DNA of 64,000 nt from Microbacterium bovistercoris (GTDB lineage Bacteria; Actinomycetota; Actinomycetes; Actinomycetales; Microbacteriaceae), in NCBI RefSeq assembly GCF_003387575.1, contig NZ_QUAB01000015.1, positions 106,526-170,525 of the forward strand, read 5' to 3'. Positions 8,328 to 17,471 of the stretch are shown piece by piece; the stretch's first letter is position 1; each line of letters begins with the position of its first letter. A program made the translations under genes and the position numbers. Under the pieces are notes generated by a model. It saw only the letters and a program-made list of their open reading frames with translations, ran no database searches and was not told the DNA's origin.

Positions 8328-10229
8328 TCAGGCCTCTTCGAGTCCCCGGGTCGCAGTCGAGAGCTGCTCAGCCGCCAGGGAGGCGTAGAGCCCACCGCGG
8401 GCGAGCAGCTCAGCGTGCGTTCCTGACTCGACGATCCGCCCCGCCTCGACCACGTGGATCACGTCGGCGCCGACCACGGTCGAGAGCCGGTGCGCGATCG
8501 TCAGGGTGGTGCGGCCGCGGGCCGCGGCGTCCAGTGCTTCCTGCACGACACGCTCCGACACGGTGTCGAGCGCCGAGGTCGCCTCGTCGAGCAGCAGCAC
8601 GGGCGGATCCTTGAGCAGCACCCGCGCGATGGCGATGCGCTGCTTCTCGCCACCGGACAGACGATAGCCGCGCTCCCCCACGACCGTGTCGTAGCCCTGT
8701 TCGAAACCGGTGATGACATGGTGGATGTTCGCCGCGCGGCAGGCCGCCTCGATCTCAGCATCCGTCGCTCCCGGCTTGGCGTAGCTGAGATTCTCGCGGA
8801 TCGTCGCGTGGAACAGGTACGTCTCCTGCGAGACGATGCCGATGTCGTCGATGATCGACTCCTGACGCAGGCGGCGCACGTCCTCACCCGCGAAGCGGAC
8901 CGCTCCGGCCGAGACCTCGTACAGCCGCGGTGCGAGATACAGGATGGTCGTCTTGCCCGCCCCGCTCGGCCCGACGAAGGCGACGTGCGTACCCGGCTCG
9001 GCGGTGAACGACACCCCGTCGAGAGTCGGACGCGCGTCGGCCGAAGCATCCGGATAGCGGAACACGACCTCGTCGAACACGATCCGCCCGCGCGGACCCG
9101 GCGCCTCGGCCACGTCGATCGCATCCGGAGCGTCCTTGATCTGAGGCACCATGTCGAGGTACTCGAAGATGCGGGCGAAGAGCGCCTTCGACGTCTGCAC
9201 GTCCAGCGCCACGCGCATCAGCCCCATCAGGGGCATCAGCAGCCGAGCCTGCACAGTGGTGAAGGCGACGATCGCCCCGGCGGTGATGTCGCCGCTGCCG
9301 CCGGCGACGAACAGTCCCGCGACGAGGTAGATCACGGCGGGGATCGACGACATCAGCACCTGCACCACGGCGAAGAAGCGCTGCCCGCTCATCGCCTGGC
9401 GCACCTGCAGGCGCACCTGGTTGCGGTTCTCGTCCTGGTAGCGCGCCGACTCGGTGCGCTGTCTGTTGAACGACTTCGAGAGCAGGATGCCGGAGACGCT
9501 GAGGGTCTCCTGCGTGATGCTGGTGAGCTCGGACAGCGACTCCTGCGTCTGCCCTGCGATGCGCGCCCGCACCTGGCCGACCCTGCGCTGGATGATCACG
9601 AGGATCGGCATCACGATGACGGCGATGATCGTCAGCCGCACGTCGATGATCAGCATCGCGACCAGCGACGCCACCACCGTCACGGTGTTGCCGAGGATGC
9701 TGCTGACGGTGTTCGTCAGCACTCCGGCGACGCCGCCGACGTCGTTCTGCAGCCGCGACTGGATGACGCCGGTCTTCGTGCGCGTGAAGAATCCGAGTTC
9801 CATCGCCTGGAGGTGATCGAAGAGGCGCACCCGAAGGTCGCCGGTCACGGCGTTCCCGACGGTCGAGGTGAGCCAGGTCTGCACCACGCCGAGCGCGGCC
9901 GAGAGCAGGTACAACCCGATCATGGCGGCGACCAGCCCCGAGAGCAGCGGGATCACCGGCCCGCCACCGTCCTGAGGGAACAGGGCGTCGTCGAAGATGC
10001 GCTGCACCAGCAGCGGCGGGATCACTCCGATCGCCGCGAGCAGCACGACCAGGATGCCGGTGATGAGGATCCGCCAGCCGTACGGCGCGAACAGTTCGAT
10101 CACCCGCTTGCCGAGTCCGGGGATCTTCGGCGCCTCGGCGTTCAGCCTGCGCTGCGCCTCGATGTCGACGCCGCGGAATCCGCCGCCGCGTCCGCCGCCC
10201 CCTCCTCCGCCACCACCGCGCATGCTCAT
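8328..10229 (-). CDS. ABC exporter, fused membrane and ATPase domains
   Basis: A 633-residue half-transporter. Residues 1-20 are a glycine run (GGGGGGGGGRGGG). A six-helix type I exporter membrane domain spans about 45-340. The ATPase domain follows, with Walker A GPSGAGKT, the signature LSGGEKQR, Walker B VLLLDEATSALD and the switch His in IAHRLST. It probably works as a homodimer exporting lipids, peptides or drugs; the substrate is not evident. A -10 element six bases upstream of ATG 10229 indicates a leaderless transcript, which selects the first of two close ATGs (10229 and 10223). It is divergent from the MFS gene at 10386. Confidence 0.9.
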   Translation of the reverse strand: MSMRGGGGGGGGGRGGGFRGVDIEAQRRLNAEAPKIPGLGKRVIELFAPYGWRILITGILVVLLAAIGVIPPLLVQRIFDDALFPQDGGGPVIPLLSGLVAAMIGLYLLSAALGVVQTWLTSTVGNAVTGDLRVRLFDHLQAMELGFFTRTKTGVIQSRLQNDVGGVAGVLTNTVSSILGNTVTVVASLVAMLIIDVRLTIIAVIVMPILVIIQRRVGQVRARIAGQTQESLSELTSITQETLSVSGILLSKSFNRQRTESARYQDENRNQVRLQVRQAMSGQRFFAVVQVLMSSIPAVIYLVAGLFVAGGSGDITAGAIVAFTTVQARLLMPLMGLMRVALDVQTSKALFARIFEYLDMVPQIKDAPDAIDVAEAPGPRGRIVFDEVVFRYPDASADARPTLDGVSFTAEPGTHVAFVGPSGAGKTTILYLAPRLYEVSAGAVRFAGEDVRRLRQESIIDDIGIVSQETYLFHATIRENLSYAKPGATDAEIEAACRAANIHHVITGFEQGYDTVVGERGYRLSGGEKQRIAIARVLLKDPPVLLLDEATSALDTVSERVVQEALDAAARGRTTLTIAHRLSTVVGADVIHVVEAGRIVESGTHAELLARGGLYASLAAEQLSTATRGLEEA

Positions 10230-10235
10230 CGACTC

Positions 10236-10241
10236 AGGCTA
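10236..10241 (-). promoter_or_regulatory. -10 element of leaderless ABC exporter promoter
   Basis: On the minus strand TAGCCT ends six bases before ATG 10229. Confidence 0.5.
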
Positions 10242-10332
10242 CTGCCGGGCGCCGACGGCGGACCCGTGCGGACCGATGTCCCTGTGACGGGAATGGAATG
10301 TCGCCGGCATCCGTTACGCTGAACAACTCTTG

Positions 10333-10351
10333 CGAAGGCGTTCCGCCTTCG
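10333..10351 (+). promoter_or_regulatory. 5' leader hairpin upstream of an MFS exporter gene
   Basis: CGAAGGCG and CGCCTTCG form a perfect 8-bp stem with a TTC loop in the leader, between a possible -10 (TACGCT, 10315-10320) and the ribosome binding site (GGAGG) of the gene at 10386. Its role is unknown. Confidence 0.4.
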
Positions 10352-10385
10352 GCTTCCATCTCTTCGCGCCTCTCGGAGGAACCTC

Positions 10386-11855
10386 ATGTCTGCCGTCGAC
10401 ACCGGCTCCGTCCCGACCTCCGCGAATCAGATGATCCCGCGCAAGGACATGGCCGTCATCTGGGTGCTGCTCACCGCCGCCTTCGTCGCGATCCTGAACG
10501 AGACGACGATGAACATGGCGATCCCGCACCTCATCACCGATCTCGAGATCACACCGCTGGCTGCGCAGTGGGTCACCAGCGCGTTCATGCTCACGATGGC
10601 GGTCATCATCCCGACCACCGGCTTCCTGCTGCGCCGGTTCACGACGCGGCAGATGTTCATCGGCGCGCTCACGCTCTTCTCGGCCGGCACGCTGATCGCC
10701 GCGCTCGCCGTCGGGTTCCCGATGCTGCTGGGCGCCCGCATCGTTCAGGCGTCGGGCACGGCCATCATGATGCCGCTCTTGATGACCACGCTGATGAACC
10801 TGGTCCCCGCCGCCTCCCGCGGCCGGATGATGGGCCGTGTCAGCATCGTGATGTCGCTGGCCCCGGCTATCGGCCCCACGCTGTCGGGCTTCCTGCTGGA
10901 CCACTTCTCGTGGCGCTCGATCTTCGTCGTCGTGCTGCCGATCGCACTGGTCGCGCTGTTCATCGGGTGGCGCTGGCTGACGAACGTCGGCGAGACCACT
11001 CAGGCGCCGATCGACATCCTCTCCGTCGTGCTCTCCGCCTTCGGGTTCGGCGGGCTCGTGTTCGGTCTCAGCCAGGTGGGCGGTCTGGGCTCGGGCGTCA
11101 GCTGGGCGCCGATGGCGATCTCGCTGGCCGTCGGCGTGATCGGGCTCGGGCTCTTCCTGCGTCGCCAGGTCGTGCTGCAGCGCGAGGACGACGCTCTGCT
11201 CGATCTGCGCATCTTCCAGTCCAGGGACTTCTCGCTGTCGATGGCGCAGATGTTCCTGCTGTCGCTGGCGTTCTTCGGCGCTATCACGGTGATCCCGCTG
11301 TTCCTGCAGGACGGTCTCGAGATCGCCCCCACCGACGCCGGTCTGGTGATGCTCCCCGGCGCCCTCGCGATGGGTCTGCTGGGTCCGGTGATCGGCCGCA
11401 TCTACGACGCGCGCGGCACCCGCATCCTGCTCATCCCCGGCTCGATCCTCGCGGCCGGCATGCTGTGGTTCTACACGACGCTCAGCGTCGGCACCTCGGT
11501 CTGGGTGGTCGCGGTGGCGCAGACGCTCCTCTCGATCGGTCTCGCGCTGTCGTTCACGCCGCTGTTCACCGCATCCCTCGCCTCGCTGTCGCCGAAGTTC
11601 TACTCCTACGGCAGCGCCGTGATCGGCACGGTGCAGCAGGTGGCCGGAGCAGCGGGCATCGCGGTGATGATGGCCATCTTCACCGCGGTCGCGGGTGCGG
11701 CGGGCGGCACCGAGGTGCCGGCCGCGGTCGCCGCGGGGTCGCGGGTGGCGTTCACGATCGCGGCGGTCATCGCGACGGTGACGATCGTCGGCGCGTTCCT
11801 GATCCGCAAGCCCGAGGACGACGGCGCCGAGGTGCCCGCGCACGGCGGGCACTGA
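10386..11855 (+). CDS. MFS multidrug exporter, DHA2 (14-helix) type
   Basis: A 489-residue transporter of the EmrB/QacA-like drug:proton antiporter group. The first helix carries the group motif LNETTMNMAIPHL, the loop between helices 2 and 3 has RRFTTRQ, and the helix-5 antiporter motif is seen as LAPAIGPTLSGFLLD. Fourteen membrane helices are expected from the hydrophobic pattern. GGAGG lies seven bases before ATG 10386. Its leader contains an 8-bp hairpin (10333-10351). The substrate is unknown; lincomycin- or dye-type drugs are typical for LmrB-like relatives. No local regulator is adjacent. Confidence 0.88.
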   Translation: MSAVDTGSVPTSANQMIPRKDMAVIWVLLTAAFVAILNETTMNMAIPHLITDLEITPLAAQWVTSAFMLTMAVIIPTTGFLLRRFTTRQMFIGALTLFSAGTLIAALAVGFPMLLGARIVQASGTAIMMPLLMTTLMNLVPAASRGRMMGRVSIVMSLAPAIGPTLSGFLLDHFSWRSIFVVVLPIALVALFIGWRWLTNVGETTQAPIDILSVVLSAFGFGGLVFGLSQVGGLGSGVSWAPMAISLAVGVIGLGLFLRRQVVLQREDDALLDLRIFQSRDFSLSMAQMFLLSLAFFGAITVIPLFLQDGLEIAPTDAGLVMLPGALAMGLLGPVIGRIYDARGTRILLIPGSILAAGMLWFYTTLSVGTSVWVVAVAQTLLSIGLALSFTPLFTASLASLSPKFYSYGSAVIGTVQQVAGAAGIAVMMAIFTAVAGAAGGTEVPAAVAAGSRVAFTIAAVIATVTIVGAFLIRKPEDDGAEVPAHGGH

Positions 11856-11869
11856 TCAGGCGCTGACGG

Positions 11870-12025
11870 CTAGTCCGCGTCCTCTTCGCGCTTCGCGCCA
11901 GGGAGGACGCAATAGCCGTCGACGCACAGGCCCGCGGAGGGATCCGCGGCGCCGAGGAGCGTCAGCGGCGCGAGCGGGGACTGCTGCTCGTGCGCGGATT
12001 CCGTGGTGCTGCCCTGCGTGGTCAT
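11870..12025 (-). CDS. Small protein of unknown function (51 residues)
   Basis: Reads MTTQGSTTESAHEQQ, then a hydrophobic PLAPLTLLGAADPS segment, then AGLCVDGYCVLPGAKREED. The two cysteines four residues apart and the acidic tail are notable. A longer frame upstream exists, but a -10 element (TACCAT) ends six bases before ATG 12025, which points to this short leaderless gene. It lies between two MFS genes, convergent with the first. I do not recognise a family. Confidence 0.55.
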   Translation of the reverse strand: MTTQGSTTESAHEQQSPLAPLTLLGAADPSAGLCVDGYCVLPGAKREEDAD

Positions 12026-12031
12026 CCCTCG

Positions 12032-12037
12032 ATGGTA
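12032..12037 (-). promoter_or_regulatory. -10 element of leaderless small-protein gene
   Basis: Minus-strand TACCAT followed by six bases and ATG 12025. Confidence 0.5.
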
Positions 12038-12176
12038 CGCCTGCGGGCAGCCATGGGCTCCGGAAGCTGTTCCGCAACGGCACGTCACGCAATACAGTGA
12101 GAGCACCCGAACCCGCCGCGGAACGCCCTTGCGCGGCATCCGTCCCGGCGCGATGGCGCGCCTCGAAAGGAGTCCC

Positions 12177-13415
12177 GTGAGCACCGTTGCTCCCGGAATC
12201 CGCGTCGTCCGGCAGACCCGGCTGCTGACGTGGCTCTTCCTGCTGAACGCCGCGATCCTGACGGTCTATGCCGGATTCATCGTCATCCTGGTGCCCGATC
12301 AGGTCGCGGCGATCGATGAGGAGAACAAGGTCGCGAATCTCGCGATCGTCATGACGGCGTCGTCGATCGCGACCATCATCATCCATCCGCTGGTCGGCGC
12401 GCTGTCCGATCGCACCCGCAGCAGACTCGGCCGCCGCGCACCGTGGATCATCATCGGCGGCGCCACGGGCGCGCTGTTCACCGTGCTGCTCGCCGGGGCC
12501 ACCAGCATCTGGGTGCTCTGCCTGTACTGGGTGCTGATGATGCTGTGCGTGAACTCGGTGGCCACCGTCGGCTCGGCCGTCGTCCCCGACCACTTCGTGA
12601 AGGAGCGCCTCGGCGTCGCGAGCGCCGTGGTGGCGCTCGGCATCTTCGTGGGGATGGGCGCCGGCGTGGCGCTGGCCGGCATCGCGGTGCACAGCATCGG
12701 GATCGGCTACGCCGCGTTCGGCGTGGGATTCATGATCGTGTGCCTGCTGTTCGTCGTGTTCAACCGCGACTTCTCCTCACGCGACATGGAGCGCGAGCCG
12801 TTCTCCTGGCGATCGTTCCTCGCGAGCTTCTGGGTCGATCCGAAGCGGTTCCCCGACTTCTGGTGGGTGTTCGCCGGCCGGTTCTTCCTCATCCTCGCCT
12901 ACCAGAGCGTGCAGTCGTACCTGCTGTACATCCTGCGCGACTACGTCGGGCTCTCGAACTCCGAATCCACGGCGATGAGCACGCCGATCACCGCGGTGAT
13001 GCTCGTCGGAGCCCTGCTGACGACCTACTTCGTCGGCCGGCTCTCGGATCGCACGGGGCGACGGAAGGCATTCGTCTTCCTGGCGTCCGTCATCATGGCC
13101 GTCTCTCTCGTGATCCCCCTGCTCGCGCCGTCGGTCGGCGGCATGTTCGCCCTGGCCGCCGTGTTCGGCGTCGGCTACGGCATCTACATGAGCGTCGACA
13201 CCGCGCTGATGAACGAGGTGCTGCCGGCAGCCGACCAGGCGGCGAAGGACCTCGGCATCCTGAACATCGCGACCGCGCTGCCGCAGGCCTTCACTCCGGC
13301 GCTGGTGGGCGTGCTGATCCTGCTCAGCGGCGGGTACACGGCGGTGTTCGTCGCCGGCATCGTCTTCGCCGTGCTCGGCGCCCTCACCGTGATCCCCATC
13401 CGGAGCGTGCGATGA
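12177..13415 (+). CDS. MFS transporter, sugar-symporter-like
   Basis: A 412-residue 12-helix carrier. The loop between helices 2 and 3 shows GALSDRTRSRLGRRAPWIIIGG, split here by inspection into the conserved GALSDRTRSRLGRR and the following helix, and the second half repeats it as GRLSDRTGRRK. The RTRSRLGRRAPW form is typical of sugar:cation symporter-like (sucrose/GPH-related) carriers rather than drug exporters. GTG 12177 has AAAGGAG just upstream. The stop overlaps the ATG of the DUF2804 gene by four bases, so the two are co-translated. Substrate unknown. Confidence 0.8.
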   Translation: MSTVAPGIRVVRQTRLLTWLFLLNAAILTVYAGFIVILVPDQVAAIDEENKVANLAIVMTASSIATIIIHPLVGALSDRTRSRLGRRAPWIIIGGATGALFTVLLAGATSIWVLCLYWVLMMLCVNSVATVGSAVVPDHFVKERLGVASAVVALGIFVGMGAGVALAGIAVHSIGIGYAAFGVGFMIVCLLFVVFNRDFSSRDMEREPFSWRSFLASFWVDPKRFPDFWWVFAGRFFLILAYQSVQSYLLYILRDYVGLSNSESTAMSTPITAVMLVGALLTTYFVGRLSDRTGRRKAFVFLASVIMAVSLVIPLLAPSVGGMFALAAVFGVGYGIYMSVDTALMNEVLPAADQAAKDLGILNIATALPQAFTPALVGVLILLSGGYTAVFVAGIVFAVLGALTVIPIRSVR

Positions 13416-14428
13416 CCGCCGTCGACCGCGAGATCGTCGCGCCGGTCGCGCTGCTCACCGCGCAGGGGCTGCAGAATCCGGATGCGATCGGCTGGACGCG
13501 CACTCCGCTGATCGACACGGATGCCGTGGGCAGGAGCCCACGGGGATGGGGACGCACCAAGCGCTGGGAGTACTGGGCGGTCACCACGCCGACGCACATC
13601 GTCGCGATGACGATCGGCGCGCTGGACTACGCGAACGTGCGCCAGGTGTGGCTGCTCGACAGGGCCACGAAAGAGGAGATCGACGTCTTCGAGATCGGCG
13701 CGCTGTCGCGCGGCGTGCAGCTGCCGGGCACGATCGGACGCGGCTCGGCGACATCGAACGGGCGCCGGGTGTCGTTGGAGTTCGCCGACGACGCCGACGG
13801 CACGCTCCTGGTGGCCCGCTCCCCGCGCGTGCAGGTAGACATCGTCGCGACCCTCCCGCCCGAGCACGAGGCGATGGGCACCGCCGCGCCGTTCACCCCC
13901 TTCCTGGCGGAGTTCACCGTCAAGGACGTCGACCGGCCGGCCCACGGCACGATCACCGTGGACGGGGTGGTGCATGAGGTCCCGGCCGGGGCGTCCTGGG
14001 CGGTGCTCGACCATCTGCGCGGACGACTCCCCTACCGCACGCACTGGAACTGGGGCGCCGGCGCAGGGATGACCGAGGGACGGCGCATCGGCCTGCAGCT
14101 GGGCGGCGGCGGTCCGCTCGCGGTGCGGCACGGCGTCTCGCAGAACGCCTTCACCCTCGATGGCCGGGTGCACAAGGTGGCCGGAGCGCTGGAGTGGGAC
14201 TTCGATCCAGAGGACTGGTCCGCACCGTGGCGGGTCACCGGCGACCGCATGGAGCTGACGTTCACGTCGTTCCACGTGCGGGCTGCCAGGACGCAACTGG
14301 TGCTGGTCGGTTCGCTGACCCATCAGTGCTTCGGGCACTACGACGGGCGGGTGCGAACCGACGGCGGCGAATGGATCCCCGTCACCAGGATCCTGGGCTG
14401 GGCGGAGGACGTCCACAACCGCTGGTGA
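13412..14428 (+). CDS. DUF2804 family protein
   Basis: A 338-residue cytoplasmic protein matching DUF2804: PRGWGRTKRWEYWAV near the N-terminus, HWNWGAGAG in the middle, and a C-terminal LTHQCFGHYDGRV block. The fold of this family resembles beta-rich lipocalin/AttH-like proteins, and its biochemical role is not established. Translation is coupled to the MFS gene by an ATGA overlap, so it may act on or sense the transported compound; that is inference from position only. Confidence 0.8.
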   Translation: MTAVDREIVAPVALLTAQGLQNPDAIGWTRTPLIDTDAVGRSPRGWGRTKRWEYWAVTTPTHIVAMTIGALDYANVRQVWLLDRATKEEIDVFEIGALSRGVQLPGTIGRGSATSNGRRVSLEFADDADGTLLVARSPRVQVDIVATLPPEHEAMGTAAPFTPFLAEFTVKDVDRPAHGTITVDGVVHEVPAGASWAVLDHLRGRLPYRTHWNWGAGAGMTEGRRIGLQLGGGGPLAVRHGVSQNAFTLDGRVHKVAGALEWDFDPEDWSAPWRVTGDRMELTFTSFHVRAARTQLVLVGSLTHQCFGHYDGRVRTDGGEWIPVTRILGWAEDVHNRW

Positions 14429-14468
14429 GGCGTCCGTCCAGACCCTTCCGTTCGCCGCCCACCACGAG

Positions 14469-14474
14469 TACCGT
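14469..14474 (+). promoter_or_regulatory. -10 element of leaderless AhpD-like gene
   Basis: TACCGT ends seven bases before ATG 14482. Confidence 0.5.
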
Positions 14475-14481
14475 GCCGGGC

Positions 14482-15051
14482 ATGATCATCACTCCTCCCG
14501 CCGCCGAGGGCGCAACCGGCAAAGTGGCCGAGATGTATGCGGGCGACATCGACTCCGACGGCTTCGTCTTCGGGCACACCGCGGCGATGGCCACGAACCC
14601 CGAGGCGTACACGGCCTTCGAGGCGCTGATCCGCGCCGTCGTGCCCTCGATCGGCATCGGCGTCTACGAGGCGGCGACGCTCGGCGCAGCCCGGGCGATC
14701 GGCTCGCCGCACTGCCTGCTCGCTCACGGTCGCAAGGCGCTGCGCGCCGGGGTGGTGGACGAGTCCGGCCTCACCGATTTCGCCCACGGCGACGACAGCG
14801 GGTTCTCCGAGGCGGAGCAGGCCGTGATCCGGTACGCCGGGAGGCTGTCGACCGACCCCGCATCGATGACGGATGCCGACACGCAGGCGCTGCGCGATGC
14901 CGGCTTCATCGATCGCCAGATCGTCGACATCACTCTGGTGGCTGCAGCGCGGAACTATTTCAGCCGGGCCCTGCTCGCCCTGGCCGTGCCGATCGACGAG
15001 GTGCCGGGACTCGACCCGGCGATCGCGGCGGCGCTGCGAGCCGCGCGATGA
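14482..15051 (+). CDS. Carboxymuconolactone decarboxylase / AhpD-like protein
   Basis: A 189-residue alpha-helical protein of the AhpD/CMD superfamily. The active-site helix reads SPHCLLAHG, matching the single-cysteine C-x3-H form of peroxidase-related members rather than the CxxC of true AhpD. The second half (EAEQAVIRYAGRLSTDPASM) is the normal CMD continuation. It probably reduces peroxides or acts in a related redox step; partners are not visible. The stop overlaps the ATG of the membrane protein at 15048 by four bases. Confidence 0.8.
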   Translation: MIITPPAAEGATGKVAEMYAGDIDSDGFVFGHTAAMATNPEAYTAFEALIRAVVPSIGIGVYEAATLGAARAIGSPHCLLAHGRKALRAGVVDESGLTDFAHGDDSGFSEAEQAVIRYAGRLSTDPASMTDADTQALRDAGFIDRQIVDITLVAAARNYFSRALLALAVPIDEVPGLDPAIAAALRAAR

Positions 15052-15548
15052 CGGCGGGCGGCCCCGCTCCCGGCCGCGACGAGACCCCGGAGCATCGCGC
15101 CGATCGCAACTGGGACGAGCTCATGCAGGAGCTGCGTGTGATGCAGACCGGTACGCAGATCCTCACCGGGTTCCTGCTCGCCGTCGCCTTCCAACCACGG
15201 TTCTCCGAGCTCGACGAGGTGCAGCGCACGCTGTACGTCGCGCTCGTCGTGGGCGCAGCGACGGCGACGGTGCTGGCACTGGCTCCGGTGGGTCTGCACC
15301 GCCTGCTGTTCCAGAAGCACCGGAAACCCGAGCTCGTACACGTCGCCAACCGCCTGGTCAAGGCCGATCTCGTGGTGATCGGCGCGATCACCGTCGGCGT
15401 GACGGCGCTGATCCTCGATGTCGCGCTGAACCGCACCGCGGCCGTGGCGGCGGCGATCATCGGAGTGATCATCGTGATCGTCCTCTGGGTCGCGCTGCCG
15501 CTGAAGCTGAAGGGCGACCCGCCGGATCAGGACGCCCGCGACGGCTGA
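15048..15548 (+). CDS. DUF6328 family membrane protein
   Basis: A 166-residue protein with a short acidic cytoplasmic start (RDETPEHRADRNWDELMQELR) split here as RDETPEHRADRNW and the LMQELRVMQTG block, followed by four likely membrane helices. This pattern is common in actinobacteria and fits DUF6328; no function is known. It starts in the overlap with the AhpD-like gene, and its end overlaps the convergent glycosylase gene by 22 bp. Confidence 0.75.
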   Translation: MTAGGPAPGRDETPEHRADRNWDELMQELRVMQTGTQILTGFLLAVAFQPRFSELDEVQRTLYVALVVGAATATVLALAPVGLHRLLFQKHRKPELVHVANRLVKADLVVIGAITVGVTALILDVALNRTAAVAAAIIGVIIVIVLWVALPLKLKGDPPDQDARDG

Positions 15549-16348
15549 CAGGTGGGGCAGAGCTGCGCGGAAGCACCGCCGAACACGTGATCGACGATGA
15601 TGTCGCCGCACACGGGACAGGCCTCCCCCGCTCTGCCGTGCACGGCCATCGCGGCCACCTTGGTCTGCTTGAGGCTGTCGGCCGGCACGCCGCGGCGGTC
15701 GGCGACCGCGCCGCGCATCACGTCGACGGTCGCCCGATAGAGCCGTCCTCGCTCCTCGGCTGTGAGAACCGCGGCATGCACCACCGGCGACACCCGAGCC
15801 CTGTGCAGGATCTCGTCGGAATACGCGTTGCCGATGCCTGCCACCGAGCGCTGCTCCTGCAGCAGCGCCTTGATCTGCTTGCGCCGGGTGCCCAGCGCCC
15901 GCTCCAGGTCGGCCGGCGAGAAGTCCGGCGAGATCGGGTCAGGACCGAGGTCGGCGACGCCCGCGACGTCCTCGGGGGTATCGACCATCCAGACGGCCAC
16001 CGCGAGGAAGTCCCCGGTCTCCGCGATCTGCATCAGCGCACCGTCTTCGAGCGTGACGTCAGCGACGGCGTAGCCGGCGGCATCCGGATCGGGAGTCCCC
16101 CCTGGGCGCCAGCGGATCCAGCCGTTCCTCCCGAAGCTCAGCACCATCCACTGCCCGCCCAGGTCGAACCCGAGGTACTTGCCGAAGCGCCTCACACCGT
16201 CGATGCGCGCGCCGGCCACGGATGCCGGGAGCCGCTCCCTGGTCTTCACGATCCGTCGGTCGACGGCGTCGACCGACGCGATCGAGTGTCCTGCCATCCG
16301 CTCGTCCAGCTGTTCGGCGAGCGCCTGCACCTCGGGGGACTCGGGCAT
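15527..16348 (-). CDS. Fpg/Nei family DNA glycosylase
   Basis: A 273-residue base-excision repair enzyme that removes oxidised bases and nicks the abasic site. The N-terminus MPESPEV gives the catalytic Pro2 and Glu3 after Met removal. GRNGWIRW and the helix-two-turn-helix QRSVAGIGNAYSDEIL follow, and the C-terminal zinc finger is CPVCG...CPTC. Residues before this Met in the longer open frame do not fit the family, and a -10 element (CAGGAT) lies seven bases upstream, so ATG 16348 was chosen. Length is normal. It could be an Fpg- or a Nei-type enzyme; the two cannot be separated by eye. Confidence 0.88.
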   Translation of the reverse strand: MPESPEVQALAEQLDERMAGHSIASVDAVDRRIVKTRERLPASVAGARIDGVRRFGKYLGFDLGGQWMVLSFGRNGWIRWRPGGTPDPDAAGYAVADVTLEDGALMQIAETGDFLAVAVWMVDTPEDVAGVADLGPDPISPDFSPADLERALGTRRKQIKALLQEQRSVAGIGNAYSDEILHRARVSPVVHAAVLTAEERGRLYRATVDVMRGAVADRRGVPADSLKQTKVAAMAVHGRAGEACPVCGDIIVDHVFGGASAQLCPTCQPSRAS

Positions 16349-16355
16349 GCGCCCC

Positions 16356-16361
16356 ATCCTG
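16356..16361 (-). promoter_or_regulatory. -10 element of leaderless glycosylase gene
   Basis: Minus-strand CAGGAT ends seven bases before ATG 16348. Confidence 0.4.
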
Positions 16362-16394
16362 CCATCCGGCTCCGACAGCCGACAGATGCAGGTG

Positions 16395-16400
16395 CAGAAT
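16395..16400 (+). promoter_or_regulatory. -10 element of leaderless acetyltransferase gene
   Basis: CAGAAT ends six bases before ATG 16407. Confidence 0.4.
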
Positions 16401-16406
16401 GGACGG

Positions 16407-16940
16407 ATGCCCGCCGACACCTCACGTCTCTCGTTCCGCGACCTCGACGAGGGCGACCTGCCCGCGCTGCGCGCGATCCTGCAGGATCCGGACGCGATGG
16501 TCGCCTATGAAGGTCCGTTCGACGACGAAGAAGTGCGCACCTGGCTGGTCCGCCAGCAGGATCGCTACCGGACCGGGCTCGGCCTGCGCGCCGTGGTGCT
16601 GCGCGAGAGCGGCGAGATGATCGGCCAGTGCGGGCTGACGATCCAGCACATCGCGGGAGCGGACGTGCTCGAGGTCGGTTACCTGTTCCGCCCGTCGGCC
16701 TGGCACCGCGGCTACGCCACCGAGGCCGCGTCCGCCTATCTCGCGGAGGGCTTCTCGACCCGGGATGTCGATGAGATCCACGCCCAGGTGCGCGACATCA
16801 ACATCGCCTCGATGAACGTCGCGATCCGGCTCGGGATGACCGTGCGCACCCGCTTCGTCAAGGAGTACCGCGGCGTCACGATGCCGCATCTGGACTTCGC
16901 CATCACCCGCGACCGGTTCCTGGAGCTCGCCGAGGCCTGA
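16407..16940 (+). CDS. GNAT acetyltransferase, RimJ/RimL-like
   Basis: A 177-residue N-acetyltransferase. LSFRDLDEGDLPALRAIL starts the fold, LEVGYLFRPSAWHRGYATEA holds the acetyl-CoA pyrophosphate loop (HRGYAT), and NIASMNVAIRLGM is the usual C-terminal helix. The RimJ/RimL-like layout suggests N-terminal or small-amine acetylation, but the substrate is unknown. It is divergent from the glycosylase gene with closely spaced leaderless promoters. Confidence 0.82.
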   Translation: MPADTSRLSFRDLDEGDLPALRAILQDPDAMVAYEGPFDDEEVRTWLVRQQDRYRTGLGLRAVVLRESGEMIGQCGLTIQHIAGADVLEVGYLFRPSAWHRGYATEAASAYLAEGFSTRDVDEIHAQVRDINIASMNVAIRLGMTVRTRFVKEYRGVTMPHLDFAITRDRFLELAEA

Positions 16941-17093
16941 CCGCGCGGCACGCATCGTACGCGCTGGCTCCGCCCTCCGGTGTGAATCTCGTCAGAGTCC
17001 GAGCTGTGCGGTTGAGGATGCCGGCCGAGTGCGGAAACGTGGCCGGGACACCGCGCCGGACGGTGCGGTGCCGCCAACCGGAAGGAGAGCTCG

Positions 17094-17390
17094 ATGCTCA
17101 CCCTGACCGAGAACGCCAGCACGATCGTGACGACCCTCGTCACCCGCCAGACCACCGACCCCGGTGCGGGTCTGCGCATCCACCCCACCGAATCCGGTAC
17201 GACCGAGGAGCCCCGCTTCATGGTGTCGGTCGCGCCGGCGCCGGAACCCGGCGACGACATCGTCGACTCGGAGGGCACCCGCGTGTTCCTCGAGCACGAG
17301 GCCTCCGAGGCGCTCACCGACAAGGTGCTCGATGCCGGGGTCGACGAGCAGGGAGCGGTGTCCTTCACCCTCCTGCCGCAGCCGGCCTGA
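17094..17390 (+). CDS. HesB/IscA-fold protein lacking cluster cysteines
   Basis: A 98-residue protein with the HesB-like fold layout (LTENASTIVTTLV, then GLRIHPTESG, then RVFLEHEASEAL). It contains no cysteine at all, so it cannot bind an Fe-S cluster in the IscA manner; cysteine-free relatives are widespread in actinobacteria with unknown function. GGAAGGAGAG lies six bases before the ATG. The likely terminator at 17400-17436 follows at once. Confidence 0.7.
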   Translation: MLTLTENASTIVTTLVTRQTTDPGAGLRIHPTESGTTEEPRFMVSVAPAPEPGDDIVDSEGTRVFLEHEASEALTDKVLDAGVDEQGAVSFTLLPQPA

Positions 17391-17399
17391 ACGTATCAC

Positions 17400-17436
17400 C
17401 GGAACCGCCGCCCCCTTCCCGGAGGCGGCGGTTCCG
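17400..17436. terminator. Hairpin between convergent genes
   Basis: CGGAACCGCCGCC (17400-17412) pairs with GGCGGCGGTTCCG (17424-17436), a perfect 13-bp stem with an 11-base loop. It separates the HesB-like gene from the convergent regulator gene and could terminate both. No U-tract follows. Confidence 0.65.
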
Positions 17437-17471
17437 TGCGTCCGCGCCGCGCGCCAGACGGAGCAGGCCCG

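Noticed and set aside
8454..10322. 622-codon open frame antisense to the ABC exporter
   Set aside because: Low-complexity His/Arg/Asp-rich translation mirroring the real gene; no family match.
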